Positions 38,029 to 46,877 of a stretch of DNA of 64,000 nucleotides are shown piece by piece. The stretch is from Albugo candida (Eukaryota > Oomycota > Peronosporomycetes > Albuginales): positions 310,001 through 374,000 of the forward strand of contig JBDOQK010000003.1 in the NCBI GenBank assembly GCA_040437565.1, given 5' to 3'. Position 1 is the stretch's first letter. The number at the start of each line of letters is the position of its first letter. Under the pieces are notes generated by a model, which ran no database searches, was not told the DNA's origin, and saw only the letters and a program-made list of their open reading frames with translations. The position numbers were made by a program, and so were the translations under genes.

Positions 38029-38307
38029 ATGTATTTATTAACTCGACATACTGTAATTAAAAAAAAGTTGTCGGGATATCAATACCCTATATTTATAGTT
38101 AAATATGGAGCTGTGATAGATTCTTCGGACGTTTACGTGAAGAAACGAGAAGCTCAATACAGATCGGTACGTGCGATAAGTCAACTCAAGGACTTCGAAA
38201 GCATCGAGCGCATTGAAGAATATGCTTCTGCTGATCCTTACAGAAGCCATGATGAAGAGCTGCTACTCATTGGACGCATTCAAAGAGCCATAAGAAAGTA
38301 TACATAA
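38029..38307 (+). CDS. hypothetical small protein, low confidence
   Basis: Open frame of 92 residues. The C-terminal part (VKKREAQYRSVRAISQLKDF, then ERIEEYASADPYRSHDEELL) is charged and helical and looks more protein-like than its neighbours. The N-terminal part is low quality. No family recognised. Confidence 0.3.
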   Translation: MYLLTRHTVIKKKLSGYQYPIFIVKYGAVIDSSDVYVKKREAQYRSVRAISQLKDFESIERIEEYASADPYRSHDEELLLIGRIQRAIRKYT

Positions 38308-38476
38308 ATATAGATCGCTGATATCATATAATATCCATTCTATGCAATTGAATCTACCAGTATTCGATATTACTTTTACATTATTACGCTGTAAATGACA
38401 ATCTTTGTAGTTATTACTCAAATAATTTTAGGCTTCCAATTTTTTCGAAGCATTCGAAAAAAACCCAGCACACGAA

Positions 38477-40347
38477 ATGTTTTCTCTACAAAAGCATTAT
38501 GCCACACGATACATCCGTCAACTAAATCCGTTGCTTCGACAATACAGCTCGGACAAACTCTCTATTCTAAAGCAGCTCGAAATTAAAGAAGAAAATTGCG
38601 GCGTGTATGGCGGGGAATGGTTCGGGAATGGACCAATACTTGATTCTATCAATCCCGCGGATAACACAGAAATTGCAAGCGTTCGTAGTGGTAATCACAA
38701 TGACTACCAGAAAGTCATTGAAGCAATGAATGCGGCTAAACCGCTATGGGCGCAAACTCCAGCACCACTCCGAGGAGAAGTTGTCCGACAAATCGGTGAC
38801 GAAATGAGACGAAACAAAAACGCACTGGGAGCAATAATTGCGCTGGAAATGGGAAAAATAATGGTTGAGGTACTAAACAATAGAGAAAATCGATCTGTAA
38901 TGCCGTATCAATAGAGTCATTGCATTCTGTAGGCTCTTGGAGAAGTACAGGAAGCAATTGACATTTGCGATTTTGCGGTTGGATTGAGCCGAATGCTGAA
39001 TGGATCTATAATTCCTTCTGAAAGACCCGGTCACTTCATGATGGAGCAATACAATCCTTTGAAAGGACATGTTGGAATTATTACTGCGTTTAATTTTCCA
39101 TGTGCCGTACTGTTCTGGAATGCCGCGATTAGCTTGGTTTGCGGCAACACGCACATTTGGAAGCCTTCCGAGTCACTTTCATTGACTTCGATAGCTTGTA
39201 ATAAAATCATTACCAGAGTGTTAGAAAGAAATGGCTTCCCAGGTGCTATATCGTCATTGATATGTGGCGAGTACGTAAATATACATAAGTCGATAACTCG
39301 GAGTGCTGATTCACTCGGGCATTTAGAGGTTTAACAATCGGGGAAGCACTAATTCAGGATCAACGTGTCGAGCTGGTTTCATTCACGGGATCTACACAAG
39401 TCGGACGACATGTAAATCAAGTTCTGGCAACGCGATTCGGGAAAAGCATACTTGAACTGGGAGGGAATAATGCGATGATTATTGACAAGGATGCAGATCT
39501 TGAGATGGCTTTACGAGCAACCTTGTTTTCAGCCGTTGGGACAGCTGGACAGCGATGCACATCATTGCGTCGACTATATCTTCATTCGGACATTTATCAG
39601 CCTTTTTTGAAACGACTTGTTTCAGCCTACAAGAAAGTCCGCATCGGAAACCCTTTGGAAGATGGTGTACTGTGTGGGCCTTTGCATAACAAAGAGGTCT
39701 GAAGGTTCGATTTGGTACCTTGAAGTATCTGATTATGTTGACTTGCTTTTCAGGCTGTACAAAAGTATCTGGAAGGCGTACAAGCGATTAAGAAACAAGG
39801 AGGAGAGGTTCGCACAACTCTCACCATCTGAAAAAAATTAAAGCCTTCCACGTGTAGGTGCTTGTCGGAGCAAAAAAAGTCAAAGGCGGGGGAAATTTTG
39901 TGGAGCCAACCATTGTAGCCATTCCGCATGATGCGCCGATTGTTCAGGTGAAAACGTCATCTTTTCCCTGCATAATGTGCTCATATTTGCATTCACCGAC
40001 AGCAAGAGATCTTCGCTCCGATTTTGTACGTCATGAGCTTTCAGTCGCTGGAAGAAGCCATTCAAAAAAATAATGCTGTACCACAAGGCCTATCTTCCTC
40101 GCTCTTTACAGCTAATCAAGCCGCCATTTTCAAATGGACTGGACCGGGTGGGTCGGATTGTGGGATTGTCAATGTCAATATTGGGCCAAGCGGCGCTGAA
40201 ATCGGAGGAGCCTTTGGCGGTGAAAAGGATACCGGAGGCGGTCGTGAATCTGGAAGCGATGTATGGAAGCAGTACATGCGTCGATCTACTTGCACTATCA
40301 ATCATAGCGATGATCTTCCGCTAGCTCAAGGAATTGACTTTAGCTAA
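38477..40347 (+). CDS. ALDH7A1: aldehyde dehydrogenase family 7 member A1 (antiquitin)
   Basis: Exon 1 begins [20 protein letters not shown], a basic leader suggesting mitochondrial import, then [20 protein letters not shown]. Later exons carry [52 protein letters not shown], the Glu motif [10 protein letters not shown], the catalytic Cys segment [10 protein letters not shown] and [24 protein letters not shown]7A1 oxidises alpha-aminoadipic semialdehyde in lysine breakdown and also betaine aldehyde. Several short introns interrupt it. The length and motif order match the family. The short EIFGP-like region near 39960-40025 is hard to place because of an intron. Confidence 0.88.
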
Positions 40348-40541
40348 TCGGAAGCAAGAAATTTAATGTTGGAAGCTCCGTCTACGTTTAAACAGCACCA
40401 GAAGCCGCTGACGTCCTTTGGTATAAGGTCGTTAGGTTGTAGCACCGTAGGAGAGGCGAATAACGAGGATTCCCGAATTTACCTTCAACGACAAGTTGTT
40501 ATCTTTTTCCTATCGCTGCTACAGTTCTGCGTCACATTCCA

Positions 40542-41303
40542 ATGAGTTGCTGTCCAGCGTCAAGCCTTCCTCCTACAGACCCGAACATCGGAATCGGATG
40601 TGTGAAAAAGTACGGCCAAACAACAATTTATGTCACGGGACCGCCTAAAGCCAAAGCTGGACTTTTAGCCCTACCTGAGATATTCGGTCTTGAAAGCGGT
40701 CGTATACGAACGGATGCTGATCGTTTGGGAGAACTTGGATACGCTGTTGTCCTGGTGGATTTGGCGGATGGGGATTATGTGAAAGAGGTTGACGATACAT
40801 TGCAAGGATGGCTTAGAAAGCATCCTTGGGATTCGACCATGAAGAATCACCTACAAGACGCAATGGAGTATCTACAAGGAGAAGCGCATGTGGAGCGCAT
40901 GATGAGTTACGGCTACTGCTGGGGAGCTTGGGTCGGTGCTCATCTATCAGCGATGGAAGCTTCCCCTATCCTTGGTCATGTATCTTTTCATCCGTCCTGG
41001 ATTGTTGAAAATTATTTGAATGGAGAAGGTGCCGTGAACGAGCTCGCAAAAACGATCAAAGTTCCGCAGCTTCTTCTATCTGCCGGTGATGATCCTGACT
41101 TTATACGACACGATGGAGCCGTTCACAAGATATTGTCCTCTATCGACAAGATCGGACAACATTGTGAAATTTTAGACTTTCCAGAGATGAAGCACGGTTG
41201 GGTCACTCGTGGTGATCTCAACGATCCTGATAGTCGGGATGCGGTCTTCAGAGCATGGCACAAAGATGCTCTTCCTTTTATTCAAAAGCTCTGTCCTGTC
41301 TAA
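40542..41303 (+). CDS. dienelactone hydrolase family protein
   Basis: Single exon, 253 residues, beginning MSCCPASSLPPTDPN. Alpha/beta-hydrolase fold with a Cys-Asp-His triad: Cys126 in YGYCWGAW, Asp183/184 in SAGDDPDF and His218 in MKHGWVTRG. These match the dienelactone hydrolase family, whose members cleave cyclic enol esters. In eukaryotes their natural substrates are often unknown. It is intact, and the CCPASSLPP leader is common among fungal and oomycete members. Confidence 0.85.
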   Translation: MSCCPASSLPPTDPNIGIGCVKKYGQTTIYVTGPPKAKAGLLALPEIFGLESGRIRTDADRLGELGYAVVLVDLADGDYVKEVDDTLQGWLRKHPWDSTMKNHLQDAMEYLQGEAHVERMMSYGYCWGAWVGAHLSAMEASPILGHVSFHPSWIVENYLNGEGAVNELAKTIKVPQLLLSAGDDPDFIRHDGAVHKILSSIDKIGQHCEILDFPEMKHGWVTRGDLNDPDSRDAVFRAWHKDALPFIQKLCPV

Positions 41304-41716
41304 CATTTCAATTCAAAGTCTTAGCAAGTTGTATTGTCTAACAGCAATGGAGCTGTGTTCATTCCTTTAATTTGCAATTCTTGGATTACCGCGCATTACA
41401 AATCATTTATGTTGATTTTTGCACGCATTAGCTTATCTGATGTTCCCGACCATACACGGAGTCCTTCAAACAGACTAGCAGCGCAAAAGCTAAACCCATC
41501 GTGCAAAGGGTTCGTAGATGCCGATCAGATGGTCACAATGTTTGAAAGGATGACAATTTGTCAATATGACACCAATAGCATTGTCGGTTCTGGCTGCTTG
41601 AGTTGAGTCAATTTACAGCATTCATTCATCTGTGTTCAGTTTGCTTTCGAACTCATGCCCTTCCTTTACTCAGATCTGATCTTATCAATTCATAGAGTCA
41701 GGTTATTCATAAGGGT
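41304..41716. other. intergenic
   Basis: About 410 bases downstream of the hydrolase gene. One plus-strand open frame (41334-41606) shows no recognisable motif. It is followed by the left terminal repeat of a small transposon. Confidence 0.4.
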
Positions 41717-41796
41717 TTCATTATTCAGCCCTCACCCTCCATAAATTAATGGCCATCTTGGCCTCTGGTTGGTCTGAATAGATGCAGCTGAATAAA
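41717..41796 (+). repeat. left terminal inverted repeat of the transposon
   Basis: Pairs with the reverse complement of 42361-42441. Shared core: ccctccataaattaatg. Confidence 0.65.
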
Positions 41797-42360
41797 TACA
41801 ATAAAATCAGGAAAAAAACCGGTTTCTGCAATTTTGTACAACTTGACCTACTGCTGCAGGTGTTGCTGGTGTTGTTAGTGCTATTGGTCCTTCTATTGCT
41901 TCTTGAAGGCAGTTTTCGATATATTGTTTTGTTTTCTACAATGCCGACATGTTCGGCGATGCACAGGAGCATCCAAAGCAGCAGTAGCATGGTCAAACTT
42001 CGATGGAAGTCGCTGCGTTGAGCTCGATGGCCTACCACGCGTGCGCACTTGCACAGGATCGCGAATTTCTGTCTCTGGTATTGCCAATATATACTCTAGC
42101 AGCACACGCTTGAGATGATTGCAAGCATCCTCATACTCATCAGCAATCCTATTCAGTGCTATCTCAATTCCAATTGGCATGGTCCCAGTATGAAGTGGCA
42201 TTGGCTATACCAGCCACCATAGCCGATCAAAAACCATCAACTGACAGTGGTATCACTTGTTGAAGAGAAGCATAGGCGCAAGGAGAGCCCATTGACGATG
42301 TCAATAAGCCTACATTCAAATTGAAGTTGCACTTAATTGCAGGAGATAAAAGACTGATTA

Positions 42361-42441
42361 TTTAATCCGCTGCATCTATTCTGACCAATCAGAGGCTTCG
42401 CTTATCATTAATTTATGGAGGGTGGGGGCTGGATAACATCT
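42361..42441 (-). repeat. right terminal inverted repeat of the transposon
   Basis: Reverse complement of the left end at 41717-41796, with scattered mismatches in the middle. A further diverged copy follows at 42478-42563. Confidence 0.65.
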
Positions 42442-42561
42442 CCGCAATTTATCCTCATTTATTCTGTTATATTTCTTTAAACCAATCAGAGGCCACTAAG
42501 CTATTAATTTATGGAGGCTAAGGGCTGATTTCAGAAAAAATGGGGGCTGAATAACGATTCC

Positions 42562-44096
42562 CTAGTCATAATGAGAGAAATGACGCTGGAATGCTCGTCG
42601 ACGAGTTTTGAAAGAACATTCCGGCAGTGATTCAATACTGATACACATTCTAAAGTATAGCACAATACTTTTGGCTCCATCGTGATCAATCAAGGTAATG
42701 TGCGTCCTTCCGATCAAGGCACTATCAGATGCACTTTTGGTTCCGGAATGCAGTGTTAGGGTGGTGGACATTACCCGGTCGCACTAGATAAAAATCTTCG
42801 CAGCGCTTTGCTCTTAATAACTGTACAAGAATCTAACCAACAAGTTCCATTCAACAGTAATGCGATTGTGGTGTTCATTCACATTTTGCTCATTGGCAAA
42901 TGGACGACATTTTTCAGTCGCTTGTCGTCTGCGTGCACACAGCTCAAAATCACCTTTGAGGCTTAAGATTCTTAATTGAGAAGCAGAACCGATCACAAAA
43001 GAGCTGATAAATCGTCGTTCACTGGCACATTGGTAGCAATTTAATGTATTTGCGCAGGAAATAGTAAAATTTTATGTTTGAGAAGAATCTATGGTACAGG
43101 AAAGCAGGACAATATCAATTGCATTTTTTACAGACACTTTCGTGCTTAGCCGGGGAAGGAACTTGTCACCACGATCAAGCACAAGCTTTTGTTTCAATCA
43201 AAGCAACGATAGCGATTGCCTGAGTTACTGGTAAAGATACAAACTTTCTTCTGAAGGAATACCGATAGCATTTGCAGAAAAGTATCCAGCTTCATTGGGC
43301 ATTGCTTGAAACAAATGGATTTTCCCATAAGAAAATTGGTACCGAACTGGGACTCTAGACAAGCAACTTTGCTTGTGAAGTGTAGGGAACACCAGTTGGC
43401 TTATATGTTGCGAAGCTTTGTGTCGAGTGATCAGTGCCAACCGACAACAAACGTATTTCGATGAGATAATTGTCCAGGCTCAACTCGTCATATCTTAGTG
43501 CGACATCTATATAATACTCGCCGAGTGTTTCTCGACGTGTGCTTTTTTTGGAGCAGCCCGTTTAGCTGCAGTTCTGCAGTTTATGAGACGTAGGCAATAA
43601 ACTTGAGAGAATTGAGCGAAGATACCGAGTCTTGTCCACATCTCCAACAGCCTCAATGCCATTGACTTGATCTATATCGCTGCTGAGAACCCCTTTCTGA
43701 CCATGCTTCAGCAAAATGGGCATCACGAAGTTTCAAAGAGAGATTCTGAAATCCTCTGGGAGATTTTAGCCCATCAAATACCAACCCAAATTATTCATCA
43801 AGATTCTCGAATATGACCAAGAAAAATATTTCAATTCTGCTGGTAGTGGGTTGAGAAGCACATTGCGTGTAAGCAGATCGATTATACTTCACACCAAGTG
43901 CCAACGATGAAATGCCTTCACGATACGCATATTTCACCGCACTGGCCAATAATTTATCAAAGTAAAGCTCGGAAACGAAAAGGTCGCGTCGAGGATTCAT
44001 TGGAAGATGTCGCACTGAGAGTTCAATCTGCTTTTCTTCTCGTGTGCCGATCCAAGTGCTCAAATGGAATAGCCATATTTGCCGATGATTCTGCAT
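42562..44096 (-). pseudogene. fragmentary coding region, possible C2-like segment
   Basis: Several minus-strand open pieces look protein-like. The clearest is a Cys-paired segment (LNCYQCASERRFISSF) leading to SQLRILSLKGDFELCARRRQ. A likely 58-base intron follows and then LTLHSGTKSASDSALIGRTH with ITLIDHDG. The pattern loosely recalls an NT-C2/C2-type beta sandwich. Upstream pieces (43225-43440 and 43791-44096) are open but unrecognised. The downstream end stops at the edge of the transposon's outer repeat at 42563, so the gene may be truncated by it. Function unknown; whether this is one gene is uncertain. Confidence 0.3.
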
Positions 44097-45476
44097 GATT
44101 TTTTAGTCGCTTGTAATGATTACCACAGCCAAGACTAGACAAGCCGTCCTTGGGACTTTTTTCCCGCTTATCCAATGAGTTTCTCTGTGATGTTACAAGG
44201 TATAAGTCGGATAGTTACAAAAAGTCGCTGCTTTTATACAAATTTGCTTCCAAGCTGTGCAATCCAGCGTGAAGAAGAATCTAGTCGACCTAATCAACTA
44301 AGAATTGACCTTGGATGTGGTACCAGCTCGCCCCCTCCATGAATTAGGTTTTCCACACCCACTCAGCATAATCTGACGCGACCACTAGCACGTCTGTTCA
44401 TTTTTACAGATAGTAAGAATATCCGAAGTAAATGGTAATGAAAGAATTCAAAACGCCCGTCACAATCCATCACACCAATGGTTTAATATGTGAAAAGTGA
44501 TGTTCATATCGTATTTGCCTGATTGTCGGACAATTCCTATTACAACTTTAAACTGTAAAAATCATGAGCATCTCATTGTGCAATACATTAGTAGAGCCGA
44601 TTTGAACATTGTTTCATTCATTGATAAACTTCAAAGTCACCCAGATGAATAGCAAGATTGTCGTTATCTCATACCTCCAAGTGTTTCCATTTCGATTCTT
44701 TTTTCTAGACCAATTCGATTGAGGTTGACTCAGTTCGTCGACCTTTTAATTACAGCAGTCATGCATGATGTACAAACACGAATCCATCGTGTATTTGTTA
44801 TCTTTTGTAGCTTTGTAAAAAGCTGTGAATATCCCCTCAAATTGCTCTACAGGTGTGGAGCATATCGATATGCGTGGATATGGATAAATACGAGGTGTCA
44901 ACAGCAGAGAAATATCCAGTTGAAGCTGTAAGAACTTCTGATTCGAAATGTTGAGTCTATGCGATCTGAAGAACACACGTAAATGACGGTTTTCTTTAAG
45001 GATCGCCTTAGTGACGTGGATACGACAAATTTCGGCGATGGCTCGATAGCGGAGCTTCTGACAATGACTGATGGGTACATTCGTCTCGGGCGCTGCTTTT
45101 TTGGTACACTAATGTTACTTATGTCGTTATTTGTGTGATTATGATGCGTACCTAAGGAAGGCCAGCTTTATATCACAGCATCTCAATCCATTATCAGTGT
45201 CTACCTTGGATACTTCCGAAGATGAACTCGATGATCGATGCTGCAAGTACGATATCAGCAAAAATAGCGTGTTCCTAGTGTTCCTAGACTCATTTGTTAC
45301 ATACAAGTCAGTGTGGTGGATATCTCACTTTATTGACAATTGTTGCCGAAACGAGACATGTGTTTTCTCTTTTAATTTCTCTATGAATTAAACTATGTAT
45401 ACACATTGTTTGACGGTTCTTTCGTGGGATCAGTCGAAGGTGTCTATATTACTAGAATTAGACTAACTGACTTCTC

Positions 45477-45770
45477 TAGATGTGTTGGATTTTATTAGAA
45501 AAGCGGGGGAGCAGCGTTGGATTGATTGTTAAGCAGAACTTATCTCAAAGTTCTAAAGGAAAGTAAGGGGATACAAAGTTGTAATGTATCAGATAACTAA
45601 GGAACATGTGTTGTAATTCATTGGGAGCGCAAGAGAAAAGGTAGGACTATATCACCAAACAAAGGAAGACGTGCTGGACTTTATCGAAAAAGGAGGAGAT
45701 AGTGCTGGATCAACTCTTATCACAAACCTAAAGAACGTATATCACGAAACCAAGGAGATCAAGGATTAGA
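45477..45770 (+). repeat. diverged tandem repeat encoding DVLDFI units
   Basis: The units at about 45479 (gatgtgttggattttatt) and 45669 (gacgtgctggactttatc) are related over about 80 bases. The second reads TKEDVLDFIEKGGDSAGSTL. The frame is broken elsewhere. Probably a decayed repeat-containing gene; family unknown. Confidence 0.4.
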
Positions 45771-45825
45771 TACTACACGACATGGGAATCATGAGGATTC
45801 TCTGTCGAGAAAGCTCTACTCGTGC

Positions 45826-45990
45826 CGTTTTTTATTTATTTATTCCTTTATGAGTATGATTCTTTTGGGTGCATCCTATATTAGCGCATAATTTGAGAGG
45901 GTTTCCTGGCCTGTCCAGGTCCTAACTTCCCCACAGTTGGTCTTGTTAGCACTTTCAGAACTTCCCTCAGCCTGCTACAAGCATCTATTC
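45826..45990 (-). mobile_element. possible 3' end of a non-LTR retrotransposon
   Basis: Read on the minus strand, a segment ends in a tail of aataaataaataaaa just after a stretch that could encode IGCTQKNHTHKGI. A short A-rich tandem tail after a stop is typical of LINE insertions. No reverse-transcriptase motif is visible, so this is tentative. Confidence 0.28.
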
Positions 45991-46142
45991 TAATTTGAGG
46001 TCGCTATCACCGTGCCTGCAGCCGATAAAAGTATACAGGTTCCCTGTACTTGCTATATAGGGTTTCAAATGATGAACGTTCTTGCATGTCCTACTATATT
46101 ATAAAGCAGGTCTAGAACTTTCACTTCCCAATACGCTCTCGA

Positions 46143-46540
46143 CTACTCACACCAACCTGAGGATGATCCCTCGGGCTTATGTGCAAGACGCTTCGTTAAT
46201 TTATCCATCACAACACTACCATCCTTGATCACTTTTAATAATTGTTCTTTACTCATACCTGATCATAAACAAATCATTAGTTTTGGCTACGATTTGATAG
46301 GAAATATACTGCATTACCGTTGTGAGTTGCATGTAGCATATCCTCAAAAAACAATACAGCTGACCCAGCAACCTTTCTAAATTCTTCTGCATCAGCCGCT
46401 GACTGGCTTTGCTTATCGTGCACGACCAAAGATTTAACATCCTTTGCGTCATTCCCTGACTGTGTTTGCTTACTCAACACTAGGTGCTGCTGACCCGAGC
46501 GAAGCAAAACGAATGCGACAATTGACAAACTTCGTGACAT
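46143..46540 (-). CDS. small secreted protein candidate, 121 aa, two exons
   Basis: ATG at 46540 gives MSRSLSIVAFVLLRSGQQHL, a short basic start and hydrophobic core resembling a secretion signal. Exon 1 (46291-46540) continues through AADAEEFRKVAGSAVLFFED. A 32-base GT...AG intron (46259-46290, containing a ctaat branch-like site) joins exon 2 (46143-46258), which reads MSKEQLLKVIKDGSVVMDKL and ends EGSSSGWCE*. The frame is intact. There is no RxLR-EER motif and I recognise no family. Most of this gene (46158-46435) forms the left arm of a near-perfect palindrome with 46547-46826. Small size, signal-like start and gene-poor setting are features often seen for secreted effectors, but that role is only inferred. 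Confidence 0.55.
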
Positions 46541-46826
46541 GATTTGAAATCTTTGGTCGTGCACGATAAGCAAAGCCAGTCAGAGGCTGATGCAGAAGAA
46601 TTTAGAAAGGTTGCTGGGTCAGCTGTATTGTTTTTTGAGGATATGCTACATGCAACTCACAACGGTAATGCAGTTTATTCCCTATCAAATCGTAGCCAAA
46701 ACTAATGATTTGTACATATGATCAGGTATGAGTAAAGAACAATTATTAAAAGTGATTAAGGATGGTAGTGTTGTGATGGATAAACTAACGAAGCGTCTTG
46801 CACATAAGCCCGAGGGATCATCCTCA
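46158..46826. repeat. long palindrome: arms 46158-46435 and 46547-46826, 111-base spacer
   Basis: The two arms are reverse complements over about 278-280 bases with only a few differences. One is a 2-base length change in the intron; others are isolated substitutions. The spacer holds the signal-peptide codons of the left gene. High arm identity implies a recent inverted duplication or gene-conversion maintenance. Confidence 0.85.
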
Positions 46827-46877
46827 ACACCACCAACTTCCGATTCCAAAAAGAAACATCTTCGCTCGCGACTTTGA
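46547..46877 (+). pseudogene. inverted partial copy of the secreted protein gene, lacking its signal-peptide exon start
   Basis: Plus-strand frame reads KSLVVHDKQSQSEADAEEFR onwards, then a 34-base intron, then MSKEQLLKVIKDGSVVMDKL. Unlike the left copy it continues as EGSSSTPPTSDSKKKHLRSR and a stop at 46875-46877, so the two 3' ends differ beyond the arm boundary. It has no start codon or signal sequence of its own. Confidence 0.6.

Larger units (their letters stand above)
41717..42563 (-). mobile_element. small TIR DNA transposon remnant, possibly MULE-like
   Basis: Left end 41717-41796 and right end 42361-42441 are inverted copies of each other over about 80 bases at roughly 80 percent identity. 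Both contain CCTCCATAAATTAATG and a CCTCTG.TTGGTC block. A third, partial, more diverged copy lies at 42478-42563. Inside, the minus strand encodes RTRGRPSSSTQRLPSKFDH followed by CRHCRKQ, resembling the GRP-rich and zinc-knuckle tail of MULE/FAR1-type transposases. The element is too short to be autonomous. No clear target-site duplication was identified. Family assignment is tentative; the inverted ends are directly visible. Confidence 0.55.
44097..46142. other. gene-poor stretch with decayed coding fragments
   Basis: About 2 kb without a complete gene. One plus-strand fragment at about 44983-45115 reads FGDGSIAELLTMTDGYIRLG and looks protein-like but is isolated. At 45477-45770 two diverged copies of a unit reading DVLDFI(R/E)K.G occur about 190 bases apart. 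A possible LINE tail lies at 45826-45990. Confidence 0.4.
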
